The translations under genes were made by a program, and so were the position numbers. Below, in pieces: positions 17,626-26,003 of a stretch of DNA of 64,000 nt. Under the pieces are notes generated by a model. That model was not told the DNA's origin and made no database searches. It saw nothing but the letters and a program-made list of their open reading frames with translations. Location of the stretch: the NCBI RefSeq assembly GCF_007992435.1, contig NZ_BKAG01000003.1, positions 186,001-250,000 on the forward strand. Direction: 5' to 3'. Position 1 is the first letter of the stretch, and the number at the start of each line of letters is the position of its first letter. The stretch is from Prosthecobacter gellanilyticus (lineage in GTDB: Bacteria > Verrucomicrobiota > Verrucomicrobiia > Verrucomicrobiales > Verrucomicrobiaceae).

Positions 17626-18072
17626 TTACTTCTTCTTGTCAGGAGGCGGGCACTTGCACAGCCACTCTTGCTCGTCGCAGCCATCGCAGAGGTTGCTGTT
17701 GTAAGGCAGACGGGCGGTGATCTTTTTGGATTCGTCGTTCTCCTTGTATTGGAGGATGACGACGTAGCTGTCTCCCTTCAGCATAGGGACCACAAAGTGG
17801 TTCTCCTTCACCTCCACCTTGAGTTTCTCAGGATTGTCGCGGTCGCCTTTGATAGCGGAAAGCGTCTGCCCCTTGATGGACACGGGCTTCATGTCCTTGT
17901 CGAGCAGCGCGACGCGGAACTCGCCGTCCTTGGCAGTGACTTCCCCGTGCATGGTTTCATTGTTGCTGAATTCAAGGATGCGGCCGCCGTTCGGTCCGCG
18001 CTCCACGCCGTTGTGCGCGAAGGCAGCGGCAGCGAGGAGGCTAATGAGTGTGGTGATGAGTTTTGATTTCAT
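17626..18072 (-). CDS. Secreted GPNGGR-domain protein with Cys-rich tail
   Basis: 148 residues. The signal peptide MKSKLITTLISLLAAAAFA is followed by HNGVERGPNGGRILEFSN. The domain to about residue 120 is related to the N-terminal half of the next protein upstream (18092-18880): both have H-x4-GPNGGR(I/V)L, then a strand with (A/S)LLDKD, then a VVxLQxKE-like strand. The C-terminus carries four cysteines (NLCDGCDEQEWLCKCPPPDKKK). It is the last gene of the metal-efflux run, 19 bp after its paralog. A periplasmic metal-binding accessory role is inferred from context only. Confidence 0.7.
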   Translation of the reverse strand: MKSKLITTLISLLAAAAFAHNGVERGPNGGRILEFSNNETMHGEVTAKDGEFRVALLDKDMKPVSIKGQTLSAIKGDRDNPEKLKVEVKENHFVVPMLKGDSYVVILQYKENDESKKITARLPYNSNLCDGCDEQEWLCKCPPPDKKK

Positions 18073-18091
18073 GGATGTGGTATGGGTGGGA

Positions 18092-18880
18092 TTATTCAGC
18101 CAGCTTGGCGTTGGCGACTTCTGCGGGGTATAGTTTCTTCAGTTCAGTGAGGGTGGCGGCAATGCCTTCCATGCCGGGCTTGGCTTGGTCGAGATTGCGG
18201 GTGGCGCTGGCTTCACGAACAGTCTCAAGGTGCTTGGTCAAGGTTTCGACGAGTGGAGCTGCGGCGGCTTGCTTGTCACCGGATCTGGCGGGAAGACCAT
18301 GGGCGAGCTTGGGGTAGGCACGGGTGACTTCATCGATGGCTTCATACTTCTTTTCAGCGACACCTTCGGTGAGCTCGCCCTGATGCTGATTCAATTCGGC
18401 CCAAATACCTGCGGCGGTGGCGGGAACCTTGATGTTGTCACCACTGGAGGCGTTCACGCTGTCATCGAGATACATAGGCTTGCCAGATCCGGCAGGCGTG
18501 ATGTCGTAGTTGAGGCGCAGAGTGATGGCTTTGGCATCCGGCGCCTCTTTGAGTTGGAGCACCATGGTGTAGGGCGCGCCATCGGGCACTTTGTCGGTGA
18601 GGAACTTGGTGCCCTGCTTCTCGATGGTGAGTTTTTTGGCCTCGGCGCGGGGTCCGGCGGTGATGCTGAGACTTTGCTCGGCGAGCTTGATAGGCTGGCG
18701 GTCTTTGTCGAGCAGGCTGATCTCGGCGCGGCCTTCTTTGTTGACGATGACTTCGATGTTGGGTGTGGTGGTGGAGTCCACATAAAGGACACGACCGCCG
18801 TTGGGTCCGATGGTGACAGCTTCATGCGCGAGGCCGAAACCGACGAGCAGGAAGTTGAGGGCAAGGATGGATGCTTTCAT
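18092..18880 (-). CDS. Secreted GPNGGR-domain protein with helical C-terminal half
   Basis: 262 residues. Signal peptide MKASILALNFLLVGFGLA, then HEAVTIGPNGGRVLYVDS. The first ~130 residues share the layout of the neighbour at 17626-18072. The second half, from about residue 160, is predicted helical (ELNQHQGELTEGVAEKKYEAIDEVTRAYPKLAHGLPA and onward) and lacks cysteines. It starts 24 bp after the CusA/CzcA gene. It is probably periplasmic and part of the efflux unit; biochemical role unknown. Confidence 0.7.
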   Translation of the reverse strand: MKASILALNFLLVGFGLAHEAVTIGPNGGRVLYVDSTTTPNIEVIVNKEGRAEISLLDKDRQPIKLAEQSLSITAGPRAEAKKLTIEKQGTKFLTDKVPDGAPYTMVLQLKEAPDAKAITLRLNYDITPAGSGKPMYLDDSVNASSGDNIKVPATAAGIWAELNQHQGELTEGVAEKKYEAIDEVTRAYPKLAHGLPARSGDKQAAAAPLVETLTKHLETVREASATRNLDQAKPGMEGIAATLTELKKLYPAEVANAKLAE

Positions 18881-18904
18881 GGTGGGTTTGTTGGGTGGAG
18901 ATGA

Positions 18905-21900
18905 TTAATGGGATGCAGCGGCATCGAGTCGCAGAGCTTTGGCGGCGGCCTTTCGACCAAACAGGAAGAACACGGCAGGCGTGACGACGAGATCAAGCAA
19001 GGTGGAGGAGACGAGACCGCCGACGATGACGACAGCGACCGGGTGAAGGATTTCCTTCCCTGGCTCACCGGCGGCAAGGACCAGCGGAACAAGCGCAATG
19101 CCCGCGCTCAACGCCGTCATCAAAACAGGCACGAGCCGCTCCAGCGTGCCACGCTCAATCATCGCGCGGGTAAAGCCTTCGCCTTCATGCTTCATGAGAT
19201 GAAGGTAATGGCTGAGCATCATGATGCTGTTGCGGGCGGCGACGCCAGCCACGGCGATGAAACCGACTAGAGTGGCGATGCTGATGTTATTGATCAGCCA
19301 CCAAGTGAGGGCCAGCCCGCCCATCAGTGCCAGAGGGATGTTGATGAGTACCTGGGCTGCGAGTGAGGCACTGCGAAAGTAGCCAAATAGCAGCATGGCG
19401 ATGACGATGAAGACAAGGATGGAATAGAGACCAATGCGTTTCGCTGCTTCTTGCTGGGCTTTGAACTCGCCCTCGAAGCTGATGAAGTAACCCGTTGGCA
19501 GCTTCACATTCTCCGTCACTTCTTTTTGCAGCCGAGCCACAAGCGCGCCGAGATCACGCTCGCTGGTGTTGGCACCAATGACGATGCGGCGCTGGGTGTT
19601 TTCGCGGTTGATGACGTTCGGCCCTTTGCTCTCGCGCACATCGGCGACGAGGCGCAGAGGCACCCGCTGGCCCGAACCCGTCTCGATGAGCATCTCGCTC
19701 ATTTTCTCTGGTGAGTCGCGGTACTCGGGCGGCAGGCGCAGCAGGAGATCGACCGTGCGCTGCCCTTCACGAAGCTCGGCGAGTACTTTGCCCCCGAGCA
19801 GGGTGGAGAGCTGCTCATTGACGGCACCTGGTTGCACCCCATAAGCCGTCGCTCGTTCACGATTTACCTCGATCTTGATCTGCGGGATGGGCACCTGGGC
19901 CTCCAGGTTCACGTCCGCGAGACCCGGGATCGCCTTAGCGATATCGCGAATCTGCGCGCCCTTCTCACGCAAGACATGGAGCTCAGGCCCAAAGATTTTC
20001 ACCGCGATCTTGGCCGACACCCCGCTGAGCATGTGGGACAGCCGGTGGCCGATGGGCTGCCCGACATTGAGGAACGTACCGGGGATGGTGCTGAGCTTTT
20101 CGCGGATTTCCTTAAAGACCTCAACGCGTGGGCGTCCCCCTTCTTTGAACTCCACATCGAACTCATTCACACTCACGGGCATGACATGGTCGTCCTTCTC
20201 CGCACGCCCGGCACGGCGGCCCACGCTTTTAACTTCGGCGATGGTTTGCAGCAAGCGCACACCGACATCCCCGACATCATTGGATTGTGCGAGCGAGGTG
20301 CCCGGAGCGCTGGCCAGTGAGATGGTGGCGCTGCCCTCATTGAAAGTGGGCAGAAACTCTTTCCCCATCTGAGGATATAGCATGAACGCGGCGATGAGCA
20401 GCGTCCCGGTGACGGCGAGAACAAGGAACGGCTGTGCAAAAGCGAGCCGCAGGAAAGTCTGGCGGACTGTCCACTTCAGGCCGCGAACCAAAAAGCCGTC
20501 CTTATGCGCATGACCTGCTTTTGGATTTAAAAGCAGCGAACAAAGCACCGGGATCACCGTGAGCGATACGACAAACGAGGCTGCCATGCTGGTGATCGTG
20601 GCAATGGCGATGGGCCGGAAAAGGCAGCCCTCAATGCCCTCCAGCGCCAGCAGCGGCACAAAGACCAGGATGATGAGGATGGTGGCGTAGAGGATGGAAT
20701 TCCGCACCTCGCCCGAGGCGGCGGCAATGACCTCGAGCTTTGGTTTTGGCACCTGCAGTGCAGCGTTCTCACTCAGACGACGAAACACGTTCTCCACATC
20801 CACAATCGCATCATCCACTACCATGCCGATGGCGACCGCGAGGCCGCCGAGCGTCATGGAATTCACCGTCACGCCGAACCATTTGAAGACGAGGATGGTG
20901 ATGGCGAAAGACAGCGGCATGGCCGTGAGTGTAATGGCCGTGGTGCGGAAGTTCAGCAGGAAGAGAAACAAGACGATGGTGACCATGATGGCCCCGTCAC
21001 GGATCGCTTCCTTGAGGTTGTGGATGGCATGGCCGATGAAGTCGCCCTGACGGAACATGATCTCGATCTCCACGCCAGGCGGCAGAGACGGCTTCAACTC
21101 CTCCAGCGCCGTCTCAATCTGGCCGGTGAGTTTGAGCGTGTCAAAACCCGGTGCCTTGTCCACGCTGAGAATGACACCGCGCGTGCCGTTCACGCTGGCA
21201 TCTCCACGCATGGGCTGGATGCCGCTTTCGAGACGTGCCACATCACTCACAAGCACTGGCCGGTCACCAACGGTTTTGACCACGGTGCGGCCGATGTCCG
21301 CGAAGTTCGTGGTCATTCCCAGATTGCGCACCATGATCTCCTGCGTGCCCGTGGTGAGATAGCCGCTGGTCGAGTTATTGGCCGCGAGGCCGACGGCCTT
21401 TTCCAATTCCTCAAAGGACACACCATGGGCCAGCATTTTTTGCGGATCGGGCATGACATGCACCTGCTTCACGCCGCCTCCGATCGTGAGCACCTCCGCC
21501 ACACCGCCAATGCTTTGCAGACGGCGGCGGATGGTCCAGTCAGCCAGCGTTCGCAGATCCATCGGAGCGATCTTGCCATCCGTGCTGCGCACACCGACGA
21601 GAAGGATTTCCCCCATAAGCGAGGACACTGGCGTCATGCCTGGCTGGATGCCCGCAGGCAGGTTGCCCACGGCCGCTTGAAGGCGTTCCTGTACCATCTG
21701 GCGAGCCCGGTAGATTTCCGTTCCCCAGTTGAACTCGGTGAAGACAAGCGAGAGACCGACATCAGAGTTCGAGCGAAGACGATCCAGTCCGGCAATGCCC
21801 TGCAACGTCGCCTCGATAGGCTGCGTTACGAGCACCTCGACCTCTTCCGGCGCGAGGCCGGGGCATTCGGTAAGGATCGTCACCGTGGGTTTGGTCATGT

Positions 21901-22021
21901 CCGGCAGAACCTCCACCGGGAGCTGCAGCAGCACCTGCCAGCCGGTGAACACCAGCAGCATGCAGGCTGCCAGTACCAAAGGCCGGCTGCGCAGTGAAAA
22001 GCGAATGAGTGAGTTCAGCAT
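18905..22021 (-). CDS. Heavy-metal efflux RND pump (CusA/CzcA family)
   Basis: 1038 residues, the usual length. The N-terminus MLNSLIRFSLRSRPLVLAACMLLVFTGW is the first membrane helix, followed by LPVEVLPDMTKPTVTI as in CzcA/CusA. The fourth-helix motif GGLAVAIGMVVDDAIVDVENVFRRL carries the proton-relay aspartates. Two periplasmic loops and a repeated second half follow. It is the inner-membrane proton/metal antiporter of a tripartite exporter, with the adaptor gene 4 bp upstream and tolC further upstream. Metal specificity (Cu/Ag or Co/Zn/Cd) is not decided by what I can see; the His-rich partners favour zinc or nickel-like ions. Confidence 0.94.
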   Translation of the reverse strand: MLNSLIRFSLRSRPLVLAACMLLVFTGWQVLLQLPVEVLPDMTKPTVTILTECPGLAPEEVEVLVTQPIEATLQGIAGLDRLRSNSDVGLSLVFTEFNWGTEIYRARQMVQERLQAAVGNLPAGIQPGMTPVSSLMGEILLVGVRSTDGKIAPMDLRTLADWTIRRRLQSIGGVAEVLTIGGGVKQVHVMPDPQKMLAHGVSFEELEKAVGLAANNSTSGYLTTGTQEIMVRNLGMTTNFADIGRTVVKTVGDRPVLVSDVARLESGIQPMRGDASVNGTRGVILSVDKAPGFDTLKLTGQIETALEELKPSLPPGVEIEIMFRQGDFIGHAIHNLKEAIRDGAIMVTIVLFLFLLNFRTTAITLTAMPLSFAITILVFKWFGVTVNSMTLGGLAVAIGMVVDDAIVDVENVFRRLSENAALQVPKPKLEVIAAASGEVRNSILYATILIILVFVPLLALEGIEGCLFRPIAIATITSMAASFVVSLTVIPVLCSLLLNPKAGHAHKDGFLVRGLKWTVRQTFLRLAFAQPFLVLAVTGTLLIAAFMLYPQMGKEFLPTFNEGSATISLASAPGTSLAQSNDVGDVGVRLLQTIAEVKSVGRRAGRAEKDDHVMPVSVNEFDVEFKEGGRPRVEVFKEIREKLSTIPGTFLNVGQPIGHRLSHMLSGVSAKIAVKIFGPELHVLREKGAQIRDIAKAIPGLADVNLEAQVPIPQIKIEVNRERATAYGVQPGAVNEQLSTLLGGKVLAELREGQRTVDLLLRLPPEYRDSPEKMSEMLIETGSGQRVPLRLVADVRESKGPNVINRENTQRRIVIGANTSERDLGALVARLQKEVTENVKLPTGYFISFEGEFKAQQEAAKRIGLYSILVFIVIAMLLFGYFRSASLAAQVLINIPLALMGGLALTWWLINNISIATLVGFIAVAGVAARNSIMMLSHYLHLMKHEGEGFTRAMIERGTLERLVPVLMTALSAGIALVPLVLAAGEPGKEILHPVAVVIVGGLVSSTLLDLVVTPAVFFLFGRKAAAKALRLDAAASH

Positions 22022-22025
22022 GGCC

Positions 22026-23141
22026 TCAGGCGGTGACGCGGTTGCGGAACGTGAAGCTGACGATCAGCAGGATGAGCAACAGGCCGCTGGTGCTGGCAAA
22101 GAAGATGGTCAGCATGTTAAAACCCGTTTCCTCGTGCTCATGCTCATGATCCCCGTCAGCCTTCTTTGAGCCATGCTCCTTGCTCATCTCGGTGCCGTCG
22201 TCGTTGTGCGGATGCCCATGCGCGGCATCGAGCGCCTCCTTCAAGGAAACGCTGCCTTTGCCGGCAAAGCCGAGCATGTAGGCGCCTCGCACCACCACCT
22301 CGTCCCCCGGCAGCAGGCCGCTGGTGATCTCCACGCGGCTGTCATTCATCTCGCCAGTCTTCACGTCGGTCTTCACGAAAGCGTTCTTCAGTTCATAGTC
22401 CTTCACATAGACGAAGCGCCCGCCTGCATCTCCCTGAATGGCCTCACGCGGGATGGACATCACATCCTCCCGCCTGCTGGTGGCGATGCTAAACTCCGCG
22501 CGCATCCCCGGACGCAGCACCTTGTCAGGATTGGCGATGTGGAAAGCGGCCTCGATGGTGCCATTTTGCTCATCCGCATAAGCGCCGAGGTGCGCGAGCT
22601 TGGCCTCAAAAACTTTATCAGGAAGGGAAGACACACGGATGCGTGCCGTCTGGCCGATAACCAGCTTGCCCGCGAGATGCTGCGGCACCTTGGCCGCGGC
22701 TTCCACCGTCGCCAGATCAATGATCTCGATGAGCGTTTGATCAGCGGTGATGGGCTGGCCCACGGCAATGTCCACCTTGGAGATCAAGCCCGACATCGGT
22801 GCGGAAAGCATGACGGTGGGCGGCGGATCACCGGGCTGGCGGCTCTCTACCCACATCAGTTCCTCACCTTCTTCCACGGTTTGATGGGGCAGGGCGAGCA
22901 CTGAGAAGGCACGGCCCGGAATGCGGCTGCTGACCACGGCGCGCTTGCCGGGCAGCACCTCGATGTGGCCGAGCGCGAAGAGCGTGTTCTCGAAGTCGGT
23001 TTCCTCGGCTTCAGCGAACTGGATGCCGAGATTCTTCACCCGCGTTTCATCGAGGATGATGAGGTTCTCTTTTGATTTGGGATCCGCGGCTGGCAGAGAC
23101 AAGGTCCATGCGGCGAGCATGAGTGTGATGAGATACTTCAT
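22026..23141 (-). CDS. RND metal-efflux periplasmic adaptor (CusB/CzcB-like) with C-terminal His linker and membrane helix
   Basis: 371 residues. A signal peptide (MKYLITLMLAAWTLSLPAADP) is followed by adaptor segments: SRIPGRAFSVLALPHQTVEEGEELMWVESRQPGDPP and VDIAVGQPITADQTLIEIIDLATVEAAAKVPQ form the barrel-sandwich, followed by the beta-barrel region. Unusually, after about residue 305 there is a His-rich linker (HGHPHNDDG, DHEHEHEE) and a hydrophobic helix FFASTSGLLLILLIVSFTF at the extreme C-terminus. Standard CusB/CzcB proteins lack this terminal helix. It would tether the adaptor to the inner membrane beside the pump and place a metal-binding loop there. Confidence 0.88.
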   Translation of the reverse strand: MKYLITLMLAAWTLSLPAADPKSKENLIILDETRVKNLGIQFAEAEETDFENTLFALGHIEVLPGKRAVVSSRIPGRAFSVLALPHQTVEEGEELMWVESRQPGDPPPTVMLSAPMSGLISKVDIAVGQPITADQTLIEIIDLATVEAAAKVPQHLAGKLVIGQTARIRVSSLPDKVFEAKLAHLGAYADEQNGTIEAAFHIANPDKVLRPGMRAEFSIATSRREDVMSIPREAIQGDAGGRFVYVKDYELKNAFVKTDVKTGEMNDSRVEITSGLLPGDEVVVRGAYMLGFAGKGSVSLKEALDAAHGHPHNDDGTEMSKEHGSKKADGDHEHEHEETGFNMLTIFFASTSGLLLILLIVSFTFRNRVTA

Positions 23142-23150
23142 GGCAGTGGA

Positions 23151-23501
23151 TCAGAGGGCGACGCCTGCCTTCTTCAGCAGGGCCATGGTGATGAAATAGA
23201 GGACGATGGTGAGCACGATGCCCGCGCCGAAGGCTGGCCAGAAGCCGCCCAGCTTTTTGATGAGCCAGGGCATCACCAAAAACATGGGCAGCGTGGGCAG
23301 GACGAACCAAAAGGTTCCAAAGGCGTGCCGGCCGATGAGCGCTGAGTCCTTGGTTTCTGAATACATCCAGATGAAGGCCAGCAGCGAGGTCAGCGGCAGG
23401 GAGTGGATGATGCTCGCGGCGGCATTGTTGCGCTTCGCGATCTCCGTGACGGCGACGATGACGCCGGCGCTGAGGAAGAGTTTAATGAGGTAGTAAGACA
23501 T
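23151..23501 (-). CDS. DUF3147 family small membrane protein
   Basis: 116 residues with about four hydrophobic helices. The N-terminus YYLIKLFLSAGVIVAVTEIAKRNNAAASIIHSLPLTSLLAFIWMY and the GRHAFGTFWFVLPTLPMFLVMPWLIKKLG segment match the DUF3147 family. Such proteins often accompany metal RND genes; their function is not known. It lies between tolC (88 bp upstream, across the repeat) and the adaptor gene (9 bp downstream). Confidence 0.8.
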   Translation of the reverse strand: MSYYLIKLFLSAGVIVAVTEIAKRNNAAASIIHSLPLTSLLAFIWMYSETKDSALIGRHAFGTFWFVLPTLPMFLVMPWLIKKLGGFWPAFGAGIVLTIVLYFITMALLKKAGVAL

Positions 23502-23524
23502 GGGGCGTTTAAGCGGAATTTGAA

Positions 23525-23631
23525 AATGACGAATGAGTAAATCCGAATGACGAAAGAATGATGAATGCCGAAGCTCGAAGGGCTGGCCGTCATTTGGACT
23601 TCGACATTCCCTCGTGATTCGTCATTCCCGT
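23525..23631. repeat. Inverted repeat built from permuted AATGACGAA-like words
   Basis: The left arm (23525-23581) holds AATGACGAATGAG, AATCCGAATGACGAA, AATGATGAAT and GCTCGAAGG. The right arm (to 23631) holds the complementary words, reading GGAATGACGAATCACGAG and GGAATGTCGAAGTCC on the minus strand. The centre is a short GC-rich GGCTGGCC. The right arm overlaps and encodes the last ~13 residues and stop of tolC. A second member lies at 53598-53692. Confidence 0.65.
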
Positions 23632-24822
23632 CGCTGCTTCATAGCGAATGCGGGCGAGGTGGAAGTCGCGGGCGGCATCGAGGGCACCGGACTCGAGTTC
23701 GAGACGTTGATCGCGGGCGCGAAGCACGGTGAGGAGGTCGGTCTGACCGGCCTCGTAAGCTTTCTCGAGCTTGGTGGTTTGCTCGATAACAAGTGGTAGG
23801 AACTGGTCGCGTGTTTCACGCAGCAGGGCTGCATTCGCCTCCATCTCCTGGCGTGCGGTGCTGGCCTCGCTGGTGATCTGCACGGCGAGCGCTTCTTTCT
23901 CCAATCGGGCACGTTCGGCACTCGCGGCCTTTTCGGCGATCTCGCCCTGGTTGCGATTCCAAAGGGGAAGGGGGATGGAGATGCGGAAGCCGACGAAGCC
24001 GGTGCGCTCGGTGTGTCGAGGTGTGACGTCTTGCTGCTCGCGTGCGGCGAAGAAGCCGGCGCTCACATCCTGCCAGCGCTTCGCTTGAGCGAGCCGAGCC
24101 TCGGTCTGCGCAACCTCAGTTTTGGTTAGGGCGAGGCGATAGTCCGGACGCTGCTGCCAGGCCCCCGTGGCGGGCAGTTGGGTGGCTTTGAGATCGCCGC
24201 TGATGCTGAGGTCGTCCTTCGCTTCCAGTCCAAGCATGGGCTTCAAGGAACCACGCAGGCTGATGCGTTCGGTTTCGAGTTTTCGAGTCTCCAGCAGCAG
24301 GCGCTGCTGATCCACCTGTGCCTGAGCGGAATCGAGGATGGAGAGCTCGCCTTTCGCGGCGCGATCTTTGGCAAAGGCGGAGAGCTTCTGCGCCAGCTCC
24401 ATCTGCTGACGATGCTGGATGAGATGCTGATCCACGGCGAGCAGCTTCACGGCCAGCGTGCGTGCTTCAGCGATGTAGCGACGCTCGACGTCGTGCACCT
24501 CGAGTTCGGCGGCCTGCACAAGCTGGGCAGTGAGCCGCTTCTCCAATGAGAGGCGCCTTGTGACCGGAAAGGCTTGGTCGAGAGAGAAGACGGTGGCGCG
24601 GGGACTGACGCGGCTTTCGTTTTGAAAGCTGGTTTCAAAGGTAGGGTTCGAGAGACGGCCAGCACCTTGCTGGCGGCCGCGTGCCTCCTCCACGACAAAG
24701 CGCGCGGCTTTGAGTGAGGGATGCTGGCGGCGCACTCGCTCGGCGACGGCGGAGAGATCCAGAGTGAGCGCCTGGGTGGTCGTGGCCGAGGCCAGGAGCA
24801 GAAAGAGAAGACGTAAAGACAT
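23590..24822 (-). CDS. TolC family outer-membrane efflux protein (CzcC/CusC-like)
   Basis: 410 residues, typical of CzcC. A signal peptide (MSLRLLFLLLASATTTQA) is followed by two OEP repeats with long amphipathic helices. LSNPTFETSFQNESR and later FVGFRISIPLPLWNRNQGEIAEKAASAERARLEKEAL are characteristic. It forms the outer-membrane duct of the tripartite exporter. The last residues, MTNHEGMSKSK, are translated from the intergenic repeat (see 23525-23631), so the native stop has been replaced. The 133-bp gap upstream (24823-24955) has no visible gene. Confidence 0.9.
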   Translation of the reverse strand: MSLRLLFLLLASATTTQALTLDLSAVAERVRRQHPSLKAARFVVEEARGRQQGAGRLSNPTFETSFQNESRVSPRATVFSLDQAFPVTRRLSLEKRLTAQLVQAAELEVHDVERRYIAEARTLAVKLLAVDQHLIQHRQQMELAQKLSAFAKDRAAKGELSILDSAQAQVDQQRLLLETRKLETERISLRGSLKPMLGLEAKDDLSISGDLKATQLPATGAWQQRPDYRLALTKTEVAQTEARLAQAKRWQDVSAGFFAAREQQDVTPRHTERTGFVGFRISIPLPLWNRNQGEIAEKAASAERARLEKEALAVQITSEASTARQEMEANAALLRETRDQFLPLVIEQTTKLEKAYEAGQTDLLTVLRARDQRLELESGALDAARDFHLARIRYEAATGMTNHEGMSKSK

Positions 24823-24955
24823 GGGATGACGGGGTCAAAATTTCGAGACATAGGCATGCGCTGGTGAATGAATGCATGCGTGTGTGCGGAGGCATGAAGC
24901 CAGCGCAAAACAGGGAGGATGCCGCCATTCGTGGACGGCATCTGTCAGCCCATTG

Positions 24956-25414
24956 TCAAATCCGCAGGGCAACCGCATGCGTCAGCATCTGCGGCCACGA
25001 TCGTGGCACGCCTGAGCGCAAAGGAGCAGTTGCTTCATTCGTCGAAAGCGTGGTGATGACCACGAACTGACGAAACTCAAAGTCTGGCAGCACAAACAGC
25101 AGCGGCGGTGTGGTGAGCACCGTGGAGGCGGCATTGGCAGCCACCTGGGCCTTCACATCTTCCTTCACCGGCTCGTGATCGTGCGTCTCACAGGGCACCT
25201 GGTCGCCATGATCATGGCCATCATTGCAGGAGTGCGCCGGGGTGTCATCGTGATGACAGGCTTCGCCATGATCTCCGTGGCAATGGTCAAAGACGCTGAT
25301 CTGCGCCACACCGCTGCAATCACAGAGATAACCGCGCATGATGCCAAACACCTGCGCCCAACCCAGCGCGAGGAGCGCAAGGCCGATGAGCCATGGATTT
25401 GGACGGCGGGTCAT
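24956..25414 (-). CDS. His/Cys-rich exported or membrane-anchored protein at the head of the metal-efflux run
   Basis: 152 residues. An N-terminal hydrophobic segment (PWLIGLALLALGWAQVFGIM) is a signal or anchor. It is followed by a dense metal-ligand region, CDCSGVAQISVFDHCHGDHG, then ACHHDD, SCNDGHDHGD and CETHDHE. The C-terminal ~60 residues are not metal-ligand rich. It precedes tolC and the pump on the same strand. A periplasmic metal chelator or delivery factor is plausible. No named family is recognised. Confidence 0.7.
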   Translation of the reverse strand: MTRRPNPWLIGLALLALGWAQVFGIMRGYLCDCSGVAQISVFDHCHGDHGEACHHDDTPAHSCNDGHDHGDQVPCETHDHEPVKEDVKAQVAANAASTVLTTPPLLFVLPDFEFRQFVVITTLSTNEATAPLRSGVPRSWPQMLTHAVALRI

Positions 25415-25466
25415 GTCGGGAGACTAAATCGTGGACAGCCTGAGATTCGTCAATGGCGAGAATCGT

Positions 25467-26003
25467 TCAATCAAGCAGGGTCGCCAGCAGGGTGGCGAGG
25501 CCGGTGGTGTCCGGAAGTGTGTGCGTGGCGGTGACGAGATGCGGATTCTCGCTCTCGATGCGTATGGTCAGGGGAACACCGGCATTCGTGCCCATCTCGA
25601 TGTCGCGGTCGGCATCGCCCACGATCAGGCTGCGGCTTAGATCCAGGTCATGCTCCACGGCGGCGCGCTCCAGCATTTCGGGGCTGGGTTTGCGGCAAAG
25701 GCAGCCAGGATCTGTCTTCAGGCAGGTGCAGGCATAGATGCCATCAAACTCCGCGCCATGCTCCCGCAGATGGGCCTGCATGCGGGCATGGATGAAGTCC
25801 AGATCCGCCTGGGTCATGAGCTTTTTTCCCACGCCCTGCTGGCTGGTGGCCAGCACCACGGCATAACCACGAGTGCGGCAAAGCGCGAGCGCCTCGATGA
25901 TGCCCGGCGAGAAATGAAAGTCCTCCCAGCGCAGCACATAGCCCGGGCCGGGCGAGAGGTTCACCACGCCATCACGATCAAAAAACACAGCTCGGCGGCT
26001 CAT
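25467..26003 (-). CDS. gmhB: HAD-IIIA phosphatase, GmhB-like (D-glycero-manno-heptose 1,7-bisphosphate 7-phosphatase)
   Basis: 178 residues. The nucleophile motif FFDRDGVVN is at the N-terminus. The zinc site is CTCLKTDPGCLCRKP, and VGDADRDIEMGTNAG carries the last HAD aspartates. GmhB removes the C7 phosphate from heptose bisphosphate on the route to ADP-heptose for LPS core. The histidinol-phosphatase HisB-N branch is similar, but the Cys cluster and length fit GmhB. The start overlaps the ribD stop by 4 bp. Confidence 0.82.
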   Translation of the reverse strand: MSRRAVFFDRDGVVNLSPGPGYVLRWEDFHFSPGIIEALALCRTRGYAVVLATSQQGVGKKLMTQADLDFIHARMQAHLREHGAEFDGIYACTCLKTDPGCLCRKPSPEMLERAAVEHDLDLSRSLIVGDADRDIEMGTNAGVPLTIRIESENPHLVTATHTLPDTTGLATLLATLLD

